DNA of 64,000 bases from an uncultured Pseudomonadota bacterium. GTDB lineage: Bacteria; Myxococcota_A; UBA9160; PR03. Where the stretch lies: NCBI GenBank assembly GCA_900696485.1, contig CAADGG010000063.1, positions 61,786 through 125,785 of the forward strand, given 5' to 3'. A program made the translations under genes and the position numbers. The notes below the pieces were generated by a model, which searched no databases, was not told the DNA's origin, and saw nothing but the letters and a program-made list of their open reading frames with translations. Positions 9,056 through 18,164 of the stretch are shown piece by piece (the first letter of the stretch is position 1; each line of letters opens with the position of its first letter).

Positions 9056-10174
9056 CTACTGCGCGAACGGCAGCTCGACGCTGACGCTCAACTGGTTCGT
9101 CGTGGCGATGTCCACGACGTTGGCCTGGTTGTTGATCGACCCGGAGGACTGGTTGACCATCGCCACGCCGGCAAAGCCGTCGAAGCTGCCGCCGGTGATC
9201 TGGTCGGTCCGAAGCTGGTCGATCACGTCGACGGTGTTGTACGTGTTGAACTGGCCGAGATTGGACTCGCCCAGCGCGTACACCGCCGGCTCTGCGACCG
9301 CGATCGAGAGCGCGTTGTTCTGGTTGTTCAGGCTGCCGGCCGCCTGGTTCACGCCGGCGATGCCCGAGCCGTCGATGAACGAGCCCGTGATGTCGTCGGT
9401 CAACGTGGCACCGAAGACGTTCACATACTCGTTGCCGAACACCGTCGGCACCTGGCTGATCTCGTTATTCTCCGGAGTCCGCGTGCTCGGATCCCAGCCG
9501 TTGATCTGCTGGACCGACACCTGCGCGTGCGCGAACCCGCCACTCTCGGCCTCGGCCCACTCACTCACTTCCGCGCTCTCCGCCGTCCGGATGTTGAGCG
9601 GAGTGGTCGTCGGTTCGTCGACGCCCGTCTCGAAGGTTCCGATCGGCACGCCGGGCAGATCGTCGTCGCACGTCGCGCAATCCGCGCGCCGTGTGACGTC
9701 GCCGATGCCGTCGCCGTCCGTGTCGAACACGGTGAGCAGGACCGGGCGGCTGCTGGTCGTCTCCGCCGACGGGACCGGCCGGTAGCCGGTGCTGCCGAGC
9801 GACGTCGCGGTCGACACCGACACCTCGTTGCCCTGGTTGTTGATGAAACCCGGCGATTGGTTGATCAGCACGATCCCGGAGGCCGTCGCCACCGAGCTGT
9901 CGATCGACGCCAGCGCATCGGCGTTCTCGTCCTCGACGAAGTTGAACTGGTTGCGCTGGTTCTTGATGACGTCCTGTTCGGCGACCGCGTCGACGTTCAG
10001 GAAATCGAACGTCACGAAGAACGCGAACTTGTAGATGTCGATATACTCGTCGACGTCTACATCCTTCGTCTTGTGGATGTCCGCTCGCACGAAGACATCG
10101 GCCTGCACGGCACTGGCCGCGACGACGAACGCCGGCGCGATCAGAGCGGCGAGGATCCGCTTCTGGTAGGTCAT
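9056..10174 (-). CDS. Fap-like functional amyloid subunit with three NQ-rich repeats
   Basis: A 372-residue secreted protein (signal peptide about 1-25, ending ASAVQADVF). Three imperfect repeats start near residues 99, 270 and 335, each built around G-x-x-x-x-NQ-x-x-G-x-(I/L)-NNQ-x-N, for example GVAMVNQSSGSINNQANVV. The last two are preceded by an ITGSF/ITGGSF-type stretch. Long Asp- and Thr-rich linkers separate repeats 1 and 2, with a CATC pair at 166-169. Three repeats with Asn/Gln ladders and a CxxC recall FapC and FapB of Pseudomonas, where repeats form the cross-beta core. Start ATG 10174 follows GAGGAGTGGGAAG. First gene of the operon and probably the most abundant product. Confidence 0.72.
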   Translation of the reverse strand: MTYQKRILAALIAPAFVVAASAVQADVFVRADIHKTKDVDVDEYIDIYKFAFFVTFDFLNVDAVAEQDVIKNQRNQFNFVEDENADALASIDSSVATASGIVLINQSPGFINNQGNEVSVSTATSLGSTGYRPVPSAETTSSRPVLLTVFDTDGDGIGDVTRRADCATCDDDLPGVPIGTFETGVDEPTTTPLNIRTAESAEVSEWAEAESGGFAHAQVSVQQINGWDPSTRTPENNEISQVPTVFGNEYVNVFGATLTDDITGSFIDGSGIAGVNQAAGSLNNQNNALSIAVAEPAVYALGESNLGQFNTYNTVDVIDQLRTDQITGGSFDGFAGVAMVNQSSGSINNQANVVDIATTNQLSVSVELPFAQ

Positions 10175-10259
10175 GACTTCCCACTCCTCTTGGTTTTGGA
10201 TCGGACCCGTTGGGGGGCCCAGAGCCCCCTCGCCGGCGGCGCCGTCGCCGGGCCCGTCC

Positions 10260-10325
10260 CACGAAGATCTCACGAAGATCCCACGCAAATCTCACGAGGA
10301 TTTCACGAGGATCTCACGAGGATCC
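10260..10325. repeat. 6 x 11-bp tandem repeat upstream of the amyloid operon
   Basis: Six head-to-tail copies of CACGARGATCT (variants CACGCAAATCT and CACGAGGATTT) with exact 11-bp spacing, ending about 85 bp before the amyloid start codon. Phasing near one DNA turn would place equivalent bases on one face of the helix, as in iterated operator sites. A regulatory role is inferred. Confidence 0.85.
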
Positions 10326-10764
10326 CTCGAGGGGTCGGGCCGATAGCAACCGGCTCGCCGTTCCCGAGGCAGAAGCAAACGACGTGCCGGACCCGCCGGC
10401 GACGTGTCTCCGGCCTGCACGTCGGCGCTGGCGGCCTTCACACGCGGCCGGGGAGCGGCCGGAGGCCGGCGATGTACGACTTCTCGAACACCGCAAGCGG
10501 TCACGCGCGGGTCGAACGCGGCAAGTCCGAGCACTTGCAGACAGAATCCCGCGGATACGCTGTCACGACGACCGGACGCAGGCGGCACGCGGCTTGCTGG
10601 TCCGGAGGGACGGTGCGGAGCGTGGAGCGTGGCGTGACTCCGGACGCCGCCGCACAGCAACTCGCAGCAGCTCATTCTCAGCATTCTCCGCAACGGGCAG
10701 GAGGCCGACACCGAAAGCGGGCGCCAGGAACCAGGTGTCGGTCCGAAGCATGAGGAGGTCTGCC
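10326..10764. other. intergenic region without recognised gene
   Basis: Divergent spacer between the amyloid operon and the secreted protein at 10765. It holds an 8-bp inverted repeat GTCCGGAG / CTCCGGAC (10600-10607 and 10638-10645) and no convincing coding sequence. Promoters for both directions should lie here, but I could not assign -10/-35 or sigma-54 boxes. Confidence 0.5.
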
Positions 10765-11574
10765 ATGCAGCAGTACGCCACACCGTCTCCGTTCCGGCTT
10801 CCGGATCGGGCACCTTGGATCTGGACGGAGACGCCCGATCGGATCTGGACACTGGCTGTCGTCATGGCTCTGCTGCTGCTCGGCGCCGCGGATCCGGCGC
10901 GGGGAGGCGACGAGCCGCCAGCAACGCAGCGCGATGCCACGGCGGCCGGGGCCATCGAAGCGCTGCCGCCGGCGGCACCGCCGGCGTCGATGGCGAAGAT
11001 CGTCGTCCGCAGCGCGATCGACTGGCGCGGCAGCAGCCCCGACGAGAAGCCCAAGACGCTCTATCGCGCCGGGGAGCGCTGGGGCAGGATCGAGCACCCG
11101 AAGAACCCGCAGACGGGAGTGCATCCGATCGTGATCGTCGCGTCCCCGGATGCGTGGTTCGTCGACCGCGCGCGGAAGACCGCCGAGCATTTCCGGGATC
11201 CCGGACCGACCTATCGCTTCCGGGCGCCGATCGTCGAGCGGACTCCGGATCTGCCGGAAGCGCTCGAAGAACTCGAGTTCGGACGAGAGTTCGCGTTCCT
11301 CGACGCCCACGGAGCCACGCGACGCCGCGAGCAGTCGGACCGCAAGAAGGCCGACATCCACAGCGTCGAGCTCGACGGCATCAGCATCGAGGTGTCCACC
11401 AAACCGGACAGCCGAAAGCCGCTGGCCATCGTCGTGCGGCGGGATCGGACCGTGCTCGCAGCGTATCGCTACGAGGACTACCGCGAGGGGATCCGGACCG
11501 ATCCGAAGCTGTTCGCCCCGCCGAAGGGGATCCGCGTCGTGCCGGCCGCGCCGGGCGCGCGGGCGGCTCGCTGA
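10765..11574 (+). CDS. hypothetical secreted protein
   Basis: A 269-residue protein I do not recognise. A hydrophobic segment at about 28-43 (WTLAVVMALLLLGAADPARG) is a signal peptide or N-terminal anchor with a longer than usual N-region. The remainder is soluble and charged, alternating beta-like and acidic stretches, with VASPDAWFVDR and SVELDGISIEVST. Start ATG 10765 is chosen because AGGAGG lies 7 nt upstream; ATG 10750 precedes that site. It is transcribed away from the amyloid operon and may share its regulatory region. Confidence 0.6.
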   Translation: MQQYATPSPFRLPDRAPWIWTETPDRIWTLAVVMALLLLGAADPARGGDEPPATQRDATAAGAIEALPPAAPPASMAKIVVRSAIDWRGSSPDEKPKTLYRAGERWGRIEHPKNPQTGVHPIVIVASPDAWFVDRARKTAEHFRDPGPTYRFRAPIVERTPDLPEALEELEFGREFAFLDAHGATRRREQSDRKKADIHSVELDGISIEVSTKPDSRKPLAIVVRRDRTVLAAYRYEDYREGIRTDPKLFAPPKGIRVVPAAPGARAAR

Positions 11575-12085
11575 GTTCCGCCGCCGCCCCGCCACGCATC
11601 ACGACCGCGGAGTCGTCCGCATCCCGGCGCCGGAGCGCCGTGGCGGGTGGCTCGCGGCTGCGGCATGAGCGCCGTCCGCCCGTCCGTGCTGGCGTCGCGG
11701 TGTCCGGTCCAGACTACATCGTGTGTCGCGCAGCGGACTCGCGCCCTGGCGTGGGGTGGGATTCCTGTGTGTCCGCACCGGCCGACAGCCGGCGTACGTC
11801 TCGGCACAGGCGTTGCAGGTTGGCAAGTCGGTGTCGGATCAGCAGGTGCTTGTGTCCGCCGCGTTGGCGCGGAGCGGTCCGTGCATACGCCGTCGGTCGA
11901 GCGCCAGTGGGGACATCAGTCGGACTTCGTTCACATCGTGTGCGAGCACCGGTCGGGCATTCGCTGAGTCTGCGTCGAGTTTGCGGAGTTCTCGTCGAAT
12001 GCTCGTCGCAAGTCCGACACCCGACTGCCCCGGCCGGTGTCGGCCAACAGGCGACTTCCAAGAAACCGCGCAAGGAGAGAATGGC
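11575..12085. other. 511-bp intergenic region, nothing recognised
   Basis: Between two genes on the + strand. No coding sequence with a ribosome binding site, no tRNA-like fold and no clear terminator was seen. AAGGAGAG at the right end is the ribosome binding site of the gene at 12086. Confidence 0.5.
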
Positions 12086-13641
12086 ATGTCGACGTTCCGA
12101 ACGACCCGCGTATGGCAAACCGGCCGCCAGCTCGGCCGCATCCTGGCCGGCGCCGCCGCGGCCCTGGTCGCCGTGGTGCTGCTGGCACCCAGTGCGGCAA
12201 ATGCGCAGTGTACGGCGAACATCGTGAAGCAAGCGTTCGAAGGGAGCGATCCGACCGATATCGAGGTCGCTCCCGGCTCATCGGTCGGCCTCGAGTTCAC
12301 CGTCGAGCGCACGTGCGGGGCCTCCGGCGACCAGGCAGAGCCTGTCCGGGTGTGGGAGACCATGGGTGACGAACTCACGCTGGGGGCCGTGGTTGGCTAT
12401 CCAGTGCAGGCCGGCGATGACCCCGGCGAGATCACGGCCGTCCTCGGCAACGCCGCTTGCCAGCTTGCCGGTGCTGCGGCCGGCGTGGCGTGCGATCCGT
12501 TCGAGCCCTCGCAATGCGTCCTGCCGTGCTTCCTCGGCGCAAATGAAGATGGTGTAGTCGACGACGACACGACCTTCCTCGCGACGCCGGGCCGCGGATT
12601 CACCGGCCTGCAGCTCCCGAGTAATCCCAACGGAATTGGTGAACCACGAATCGTCCTACGACCCGATGCAGCTCTGACGGTGACGCAGCAATGTCCGGCG
12701 ATCGTGCCGCCGAACCTCGAGAGCCTGATCGAAGATCGGGCTACTGTGATCGATTCGAGTGCTTGCCTGCTGACACCGGGGGGATGCAGCGTGAACGAAC
12801 GCATCGATTTCGACGATGCGACGCTGGTCTGCAAAGGCGTTCCGCCCCCCCGCCGGTCCCTGATTTCCAGTGCTACCCGATCAAGCCGGAGCCGCGCACG
12901 CGCTTCCAGCATCGCACGATCGAGATCACCGATCAGTTCGGCACGCGCAGCGCCCGGATCGCGCGGCCGTTCGAACTGTGCGCGCCGGTCAGCAAGGAAG
13001 GCGAGGGCATCCAGGATCCCGAAGCGCACCTCACCTGCTACAAGCTCGTGACGCGACAGCGCGACCCGTGGCGGCTGCTCGGCGACATCGACCAGTTCAC
13101 GCCCGGCAGCGACGGCACGTTCTTCCCGGAGAACCTGATCGTCGGGCGCGGTGCCGAGCTGTGCTTCCCGGCCGTGAAGGACTGCGTGGACGACGACGAC
13201 CGCAGTTGCGACGTCGCCCTCGAGGACTTGCAGCAGCGCCTCAGCCACTTCCAGTGCTACCAGGCGCGCTCGCTGGCCGAGGATCCGTTCGTTCCGGGCG
13301 TGCTCACGCTCGAGGACCAGTTCGGGCTGGCCGACAGCTTCGTCGGCTCGGCGATCAAGCACTGCAACCCGCTCACGGCGAAGGCCGTCGACGGCGGCGG
13401 GCTCGAGGAGCTCTCCGTCGCAACGTTCCCGGAGCCGGAGCCGGGCGCCACGGCGTTCTGGGAGGGCGGCGAGGACGTGCACCTCAAGTGCTACGACGTC
13501 GACAGCGAGCTGCGGCCGAACAGGACGTCCGTCGAGATCCGCGACCAGCTCCATCCCGACGGCTATCGGGTCCGGGTCGGGCGCCCGCTGCAGCTTTGCG
13601 AGCCGGCCGTGAAGGTCCTGCCCGAAGAGCTGGACGACTAA
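12086..13641 (+). CDS. secreted DUF7450-like repeat protein, frame broken at a C7 tract
   Basis: The first part (12086 to about 12850) encodes a signal peptide (ALVAVVLLAPSAANAQC) and a Cys-rich domain. The second part continues in the -1 frame from about 12844 to the stop at 13641. It holds four Cys-paired modules, each starting like FQCYxxx or LxCYxxx and most containing (E/R)DQFG or RDQLH and an xLCxPAxK end, the pattern of DUF7450-type modules. Without a shift, the first frame runs on into non-matching sequence to 13051. The junction is a run of seven C at 12845-12851; eight would restore one protein of about 518 residues. Start ATG 12086 follows AAGGAGAG. Confidence 0.7.
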
Positions 13642-13701
13642 CGCCCCGCCGGATCGGGCAGCTTCCGGGCGGCCCGATCCGGCGGCCCCCGCGCTGCCGA
13701 G

Positions 13702-13739
13702 CCCCGCTGTCACCCCCAAGGGATGACAGCGGGGTTTCT
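13702..13739 (+). terminator. rho-independent terminator
   Basis: 11-bp stem CCCCGCTGTCA / TGACAGCGGGG with an 11-nt loop, followed by TTTCT. It lies 60 bp after the stop of the DUF7450-like gene. Confidence 0.85.
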
Positions 13740-13919
13740 GCGTTCACCGCCGCGTCACCCTCACCCCATACGCTGCGCGGCTGCGTAGGGATCGGCCTCC
13801 GGCGGCCCCCACCCGGGCCGGCCCGCGTGGTGATCCGGCGCACTTAGCCGGCCGGCCGGACCGCCGCAGACGCGCTCGGACCCGGACGAACCGGGTCGAT
13901 ATTCGAGGGGGGAGAGGGG

Positions 13920-15383
13920 ATGACCGCAAGAGGCATGTGTGCAGGGGCGGCGGTGGCGCTCGCCATCGTCATCGGGGGAGCGGACCGGACCGCCGCCGAA
14001 CTCGTCGAGCGACCGACACGCGAGACGACGCTGCGGACGACGAGCGACCGGACCGCTTCGACGCGGGCTTCGGACACCGACCGGAGGACGACGTCCCGGA
14101 CGACCACGTCCCGCACGACGACGCGCGGTCGGAGCCGCACGCTGCCGCGCACGACCCCGACCGGAACGACGCCCATCGCGCCGTCGAACCTGTCGGCGTT
14201 CAGTGAGTGCAGCGCCGGCAGCCTGCGCAATCGGCTCACCTGGACGAAGGGCAGCGCGGCGACGTTCGACGTCTTCCGCGACAACAGCAAGCTCACGAGC
14301 GGCCGCGCGTGCAACGCCGACACCAGCGGCCGATGCCGCTACACGGACGCCGCCGGCCTGAAGGCAGGCGCCAGCTACCGCTACCGGGTCCACGCCGCCG
14401 GCACGTCCCTCTCGAGCAACGACCGGCAGGTGACGGCGCCGTCCACCTGCGCGCCGACACCGCCGCCCCCGACGGCCGGCGGACTGCGGCTCCTCGGATC
14501 GACGGCCACGCCGCGCTTCTGGTCGGAGGATCTGCGCGTCGATGCCACGAGCGGCCTCGCCGTCGCGGCCAACCGACTTGGTGGACTCCGGATCCTCGAC
14601 GTGTCGCAGCCGGCGAGCCCGCGCGAAGTCGGCGCAATCGACCTCCCCGGACTCGAGTCCGACGTCTGGCTGCTGCCGGGCGGCTACGCCTACGTCCCGC
14701 AGGTCGATCACCTGGCGATCGTGGATCTGCGCGCGCCGTCGAGCCCGCGCGTCGTCGGCGCCGTGCCGTTCCCGGGACGGCCGCTCGCATTGACCGGCGA
14801 GGGCTCGACCATCTACGTGGGCGGCGCGAACGCCGCCTTCACGGCGGGGGTTCTCGTCGCTCTAGACGCCAGCAACATCGCCGCACCGCGTGTGCTCGGC
14901 TCACTCGCGGTCCCGCACTCGATCCACGTCGCGGAGGTTCACAACGGGGTGGTCGCAACGGTTGGGCTCGCGAGCGGCGTGGTCGACGCACGGAATCCGG
15001 CCGCAATGACGTGGCACTCCCTGTCCACCGGGACCTTCTTCGGAATCGGGTTCTCCGATCGAGAGGTGCTGCTCGCCGGCGGGCAGTCCATGATGTTCGA
15101 CGTGACCAACCCCGCCGTTCGCGTGCTGTCGTCGTCCGTCAGGCTCCCCGCCAGCGACATCGCCGTATACGCCGGCGACGCGGTGTCGATCCATACGCAG
15201 GGCTTCCAGGTGTGGCGTACGGCGCTCTCGAGGCTCCGCGGCCGCGGCTTCGATCGGACGCTCGTCACGCCGGATGCCAAGCTCGAAATCCCGGCACGGC
15301 CCACATCGATGGCGCTCGTCGGTGACCTGCTCTACGTCACCGACCAGGCCGGTGGCTTCCACGTGATCGAACTCCTGCCGTAG
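13920..15383 (+). CDS. secreted LVIVD-repeat (beta-propeller-like) protein with a fibronectin-like domain
   Basis: A 487-residue exported protein. The signal peptide is at 1-27, followed by a Thr/Arg/Ser-rich low-complexity linker (about 30-80) and a fibronectin-III-like module (about 85-165: IAPSNLSAF ... GASYRYRVHA). The C-terminal part (about 170-487) carries repeats such as GGLRILDVSQPASPREVGAI and LAIVDLRAPSSPRVVGAV, typical of the LVIVD family that folds as a beta-propeller. Likely surface or adhesion role; no catalytic residues seen. ATG start follows GGGGGGAGAGGGG. A strong terminator follows the stop. Confidence 0.75.
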   Translation: MTARGMCAGAAVALAIVIGGADRTAAELVERPTRETTLRTTSDRTASTRASDTDRRTTSRTTTSRTTTRGRSRTLPRTTPTGTTPIAPSNLSAFSECSAGSLRNRLTWTKGSAATFDVFRDNSKLTSGRACNADTSGRCRYTDAAGLKAGASYRYRVHAAGTSLSSNDRQVTAPSTCAPTPPPPTAGGLRLLGSTATPRFWSEDLRVDATSGLAVAANRLGGLRILDVSQPASPREVGAIDLPGLESDVWLLPGGYAYVPQVDHLAIVDLRAPSSPRVVGAVPFPGRPLALTGEGSTIYVGGANAAFTAGVLVALDASNIAAPRVLGSLAVPHSIHVAEVHNGVVATVGLASGVVDARNPAAMTWHSLSTGTFFGIGFSDREVLLAGGQSMMFDVTNPAVRVLSSSVRLPASDIAVYAGDAVSIHTQGFQVWRTALSRLRGRGFDRTLVTPDAKLEIPARPTSMALVGDLLYVTDQAGGFHVIELLP

Positions 15384-15417
15384 CGGGATCTCCGGCCGCG
15401 TTCCGCGGCTGCAGACG

Positions 15418-15453
15418 AAACGGGGTGTCGGCGAACGGCCGACACCCCGTTTT
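15418..15453 (+). terminator. rho-independent terminator
   Basis: 15-bp perfect stem AAACGGGGTGTCGGC / GCCGACACCCCGTTT with a 5-nt loop, continuing into TTTT on the + strand and preceded by A residues, so it could work in both directions between the convergent genes ending at 15383 and 15634. Confidence 0.88.
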
Positions 15454-15555
15454 GGTTCCGGTCCGTTCCGTTCTGTTCGGGTCTGTTCCGGTCCGTTCGG
15501 GTCGGTTCCGGTCTGTTCCGGTTTCTTCCGCTCTGTTCCGCTCCCGCGCCCGTTC
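15454..15555. repeat. degenerate 5/10-bp GTTCCGGTCC-type tandem repeat
   Basis: About 100 bp of imperfect 5-bp periodic sequence (GTTCC, GGTCC, GTTCG, TGTTCC) in the gap between two convergent genes. No coding sense apparent. Confidence 0.75.
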
Positions 15556-15633
15556 CCGGTCCGGTTCCCGTCTCCGCTCGCGTCTCGTTCGGCTGCGCTG
15601 CAAGACCCGGCTCCGGGTCCCAGGCCGCGCCGG

Positions 15634-16065
15634 TCAGGGACGCAGCAGCCCGATCGGCGGCGGGCGCGCGCTGCTCGTCTCGACCTGATTGCGCGGATCG
15701 GCGGACGCGAGCGGGCTCGGCAGCTCGACGCTGCGATGCTCGTCCCACAGGATCACGCGCCGGCGTCGCAGCGTGCTGGTTCCGCACACGAGGAAGCGGC
15801 CGCGGGCGTCGCGGAGCTCGGCGTCGGAAAGCTCCTGGAAGCCCGACGCATCGGCCCACGGCAGGACACCCGCGACCGCGAAGGCGAAGGCGCCGGGGTC
15901 TTCCTGCTCGATCGGCTCCGCCGCGGCGAGCGACGCAGTGACGAGCAGGACGACTGCGGCCGACAGCCCTCGCCCGATCCGGCCCGGAACGATCCGGTCT
16001 GGCACAATCCACGCCGGAACGATCCGGCCAAACCCGTAGCGTGCGGCCACGCGCATGTGTTTCAT
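15634..16065 (-). CDS. hypothetical secreted protein with C39-leader-like motif
   Basis: A 143-residue protein with a signal-type hydrophobic segment at 33-49 (LSAAVVLLVTASLAAAEP). The extended N-region contains IVP repeats encoded by a 12-bp-type DNA repeat. After it comes FQELSDAELRDARGRFLV (76-93), which matches the motif L-x-(E/D)-x-E-L-x-D-x-R-G-x-F also present in the Fap-operon protein at 7443-8036. The rest (CGTSTLRRRRVILWDEHRS) is short and basic. It may be a small substrate of a C39 peptidase. GGGGGGA precedes the ATG at 16065. Confidence 0.55.
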   Translation of the reverse strand: MKHMRVAARYGFGRIVPAWIVPDRIVPGRIGRGLSAAVVLLVTASLAAAEPIEQEDPGAFAFAVAGVLPWADASGFQELSDAELRDARGRFLVCGTSTLRRRRVILWDEHRSVELPSPLASADPRNQVETSSARPPPIGLLRP

Positions 16066-16384
16066 CGTTCGCGTCCCCCCTCCGGCCCGGCGGTGAGGGT
16101 CCTCTTCGCGTGCCGCGTACCCTCCACGGCCTGATCAGAAGGAAAAGCAACCTTCGTGCCAGCTTGCCCTCGATAGGCCGTGGAAGCATGGCGGACGCCC
16201 CACGACGCATCGACGGCGCGCCGAGCACGCGGCGGCACGGGACGGACGCGAGCCGGCCGGCGACCATCGAGAGCTGTGTCCGGAAACCCGGGGTCCACGG
16301 CAGCCGATGGCCCGACACCGCCGATCGGTGTCCAGCGGAGCGGACACCGGCCGCTCTCGGCGTTGTCGTCGTCTCCCGGCGTCG
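16066..16384. other. intergenic region with a 10-bp inverted repeat
   Basis: No gene recognised. A perfect inverted repeat TCCACGGCCT (16123-16132) / AGGCCGTGGA (16175-16184) encloses 42 nt, so the 5' leader of the minus-strand gene starting at 16065 could fold. It does not match a riboswitch I know. Confidence 0.4.
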
Positions 16385-17779
16385 TCACATCCAGGCGTGC
16401 CCGTGCGACTCGACACGATTCCGGTGCAGGAGCTCGTAGAGCTGCGTCCGGCTGATCCCGAGCAGCCGTGCGGCCTCGACCTTGTTGCCGGCGGCCCGCT
16501 CGAGGGCGGCGCGCAGGCAGGCGACCTCCGCGCTACGGCGGGCGTCGCGCAGCGTGGCGACGGCAGGAACGTGGTCGGGCGCCGAGAGCCCCAGGTCCGA
16601 CGGCAGGATCAGGGAGCCTTCTGCCAGCACGATGGCGCGCCGGACGCGGTTGATGAGCTCCCGCACGTTGCCGGGCCACGGATGCCGGCGCATCGCCTCG
16701 ATCGTCTCGCGTGCGTAGGCGCGCGGCGCCTGCTTCGCTTCGCGCGCATAGCGGCGCAGGAAGTACTGCGCCATCAGGACGATGTCATCGCCGCGTGCGC
16801 GCAGCGGAGGCATCTCGATCGTCAGCACCGCGAGCCGGAAGTAGAGATCCTCGCGGAACGAGCCGTCCTCGACCATCGCCTGCAGATCCCGGTTGGTCGC
16901 GGCCAGCACGCGCACGTCGAGGGCGAAGCCGCCACGGCCGCCGATCCGTTCGATCACGTGGTCCTGCAGGAATCGCAGCAGCTTGACCTGGAGCGACGGC
17001 GCCAACTCGCCGACCTCGTCCAGGAACACCGTGCCGCCGTCGGCCGCTTCGAAGCGGCCCTTACGAGACTGGCTCGCGCCGGTGAAGGCGCCCTTCTCAT
17101 AGCCGAACAGCTCGGACTCGAGGAGGTTCTCGGGAATTGCGCCGCAGTTGATCGTCACCAGCGGACCGGACGCGCGGGCGCTGCGCTCGTGGATCGCGAT
17201 CGCTGCGAGTTCCTTGCCGGTGCCGCTCTCGCCGGTCATCAGCACCGGCACGTCGAACGCCGATACGCGCCGGATCAGCCCGAAGACGCGCCGCATCGGC
17301 TCACTCGTGCCGACCATCTCGAGCGGCTCCGACGTGTCCGGGTCTTCGGCCGCGAGCGCGTCCGCGGCGGGTCGCAGCTCGGACGCCGCGCGCCGGAGCA
17401 CGGCCACGCGCGCCGCCGCGCGCACGCGCTCCGGCAGCACGGGGAGTTCCCGGGCGTACAGGACGTCCCACGCCCCCGCATCGACGGCATCGGGACCCAG
17501 GGCCGTGGCGGCGTCATCGAGCAGCGCGACGACGAGCCGCTGCGACTCGTGCAGACGCTGCACGGCGTCGCGCAGGATCTCGACCGCGTTCTCGGGACCG
17601 AGGCCGCGGGCATCGACGATCGCGACGCCGGCCCTGGACGCGTCGTGCGCGAAACCGCGCTCGACGAACTCCGGGTACGCGAGCGTCTCGACCTGGGCGC
17701 AGGACGGCAGCAACGGCACGTCTCCGACGTCACATTTTGGTGTACTTAGAACGAGGATTCCGACCGAGAACTCGCTCAT
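16385..17779 (-). CDS. sigma-54-dependent transcriptional activator (Fis-type HTH)
   Basis: A 464-residue bacterial enhancer-binding protein. The N-terminal region (1-130) looks like a receiver domain but lacks a clear phosphorylatable Asp pattern. The AAA+ domain has Walker A GESGTGKE (183-190), the sigma-54 contact loop GAFTGA (230-235), Walker [10 protein letters not shown] and the WPGNVREL motif. The C-terminal Fis-like helix-turn-helix reads [16 protein letters not shown]. It should remodel sigma-54 RNA polymerase at -24/-12 promoters. Start set at ATG 17779 ([10 protein letters not shown]); an in-frame ATG at 17818 would add 13 residues. PEP-CTERM gene sets elsewhere are often sigma-54 controlled, and a PEP-CTERM gene is next door. 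Confidence 0.87.
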   Translation of the reverse strand: MSEFSVGILVLSTPKCDVGDVPLLPSCAQVETLAYPEFVERGFAHDASRAGVAIVDARGLGPENAVEILRDAVQRLHESQRLVVALLDDAATALGPDAVDAGAWDVLYARELPVLPERVRAAARVAVLRRAASELRPAADALAAEDPDTSEPLEMVGTSEPMRRVFGLIRRVSAFDVPVLMTGESGTGKELAAIAIHERSARASGPLVTINCGAIPENLLESELFGYEKGAFTGASQSRKGRFEAADGGTVFLDEVGELAPSLQVKLLRFLQDHVIERIGGRGGFALDVRVLAATNRDLQAMVEDGSFREDLYFRLAVLTIEMPPLRARGDDIVLMAQYFLRRYAREAKQAPRAYARETIEAMRRHPWPGNVRELINRVRRAIVLAEGSLILPSDLGLSAPDHVPAVATLRDARRSAEVACLRAALERAAGNKVEAARLLGISRTQLYELLHRNRVESHGHAWM

Positions 17780-18164
17780 CCCGCCCCCGGATGTTGAATG
17801 CCGGGTCGTTGGTCTCACGTCTCACGTCTCAGAACTCAGAGCTCAGAGCTCAGAGCTCAGAACTCGGATCTCCGAACCCAGAGAGCTCGGAACTCGAGCT
17901 CGGATCGAGACGAGTCTTCCGGGTCCGCGGGAGCGCCAGGAGCCTGGGCCGGAGGGGGGCAGCAGCGGGGGGAAGGGCCGCGGTTCCGGTTCCTAGAGTG
18001 GGTCGGCTGGCGATCAAACAAGGTTCCACCGGTTCGAGTATCAAACCATGGTTGGCGGTTCGGACACAAGCGAAAACCAAGCGAGAAAGCCGCCGCCGCG
18101 GGCCGACCACAACGGACCGTGTTCGAGATCCCGAACAGCCCGACGCAAAAGCCTTCGAGAGCCG
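17780..18164. other. promoter-side intergenic region, nothing coding recognised
   Basis: Lies upstream of the minus-strand activator and contains the 7-bp repeat array. At 18070-18086 there is a loose direct repeat GCGAAA-N5-GCGAGA resembling the imuA/dnaE2 boxes, but it is not near a start codon. Confidence 0.4.
17828..17862. repeat. 5 x 7-bp tandem repeat (CTCAGAG)
   Basis: Five consecutive 7-bp units CTCAGAA, CTCAGAG (three times), CTCAGAA, located 50-85 bp upstream of the sigma-54 activator start. Confidence 0.85.

Noticed and set aside
10326..10764. c-di-GMP (GEMM) riboswitch on the leader of the amyloid operon or opposite gene
   Set aside because: A segment resembling the 3' end of GEMM (AGCCGGTTGC) was noticed on the minus strand, but the conserved GCAAACC and ACGCAAAGC parts are missing.
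16123..16184. Riboswitch or attenuator in the leader of the 143-residue secreted protein
   Set aside because: Only a 10-bp inverted repeat with a 42-nt loop is seen; no known aptamer motif fits.
18020..18060. tRNA T-arm-like sequence GGTTCGAGTATCAAACC
   Set aside because: Stem and loop lengths do not fit a T arm, and no acceptor, D or anticodon arms can be paired.
18070..18086. Third copy of the GCGAAA direct repeat
   Set aside because: Second half is GCGAGA and it lies about 290 bp from the nearest start codon, unlike the sites at imuA and dnaE2.
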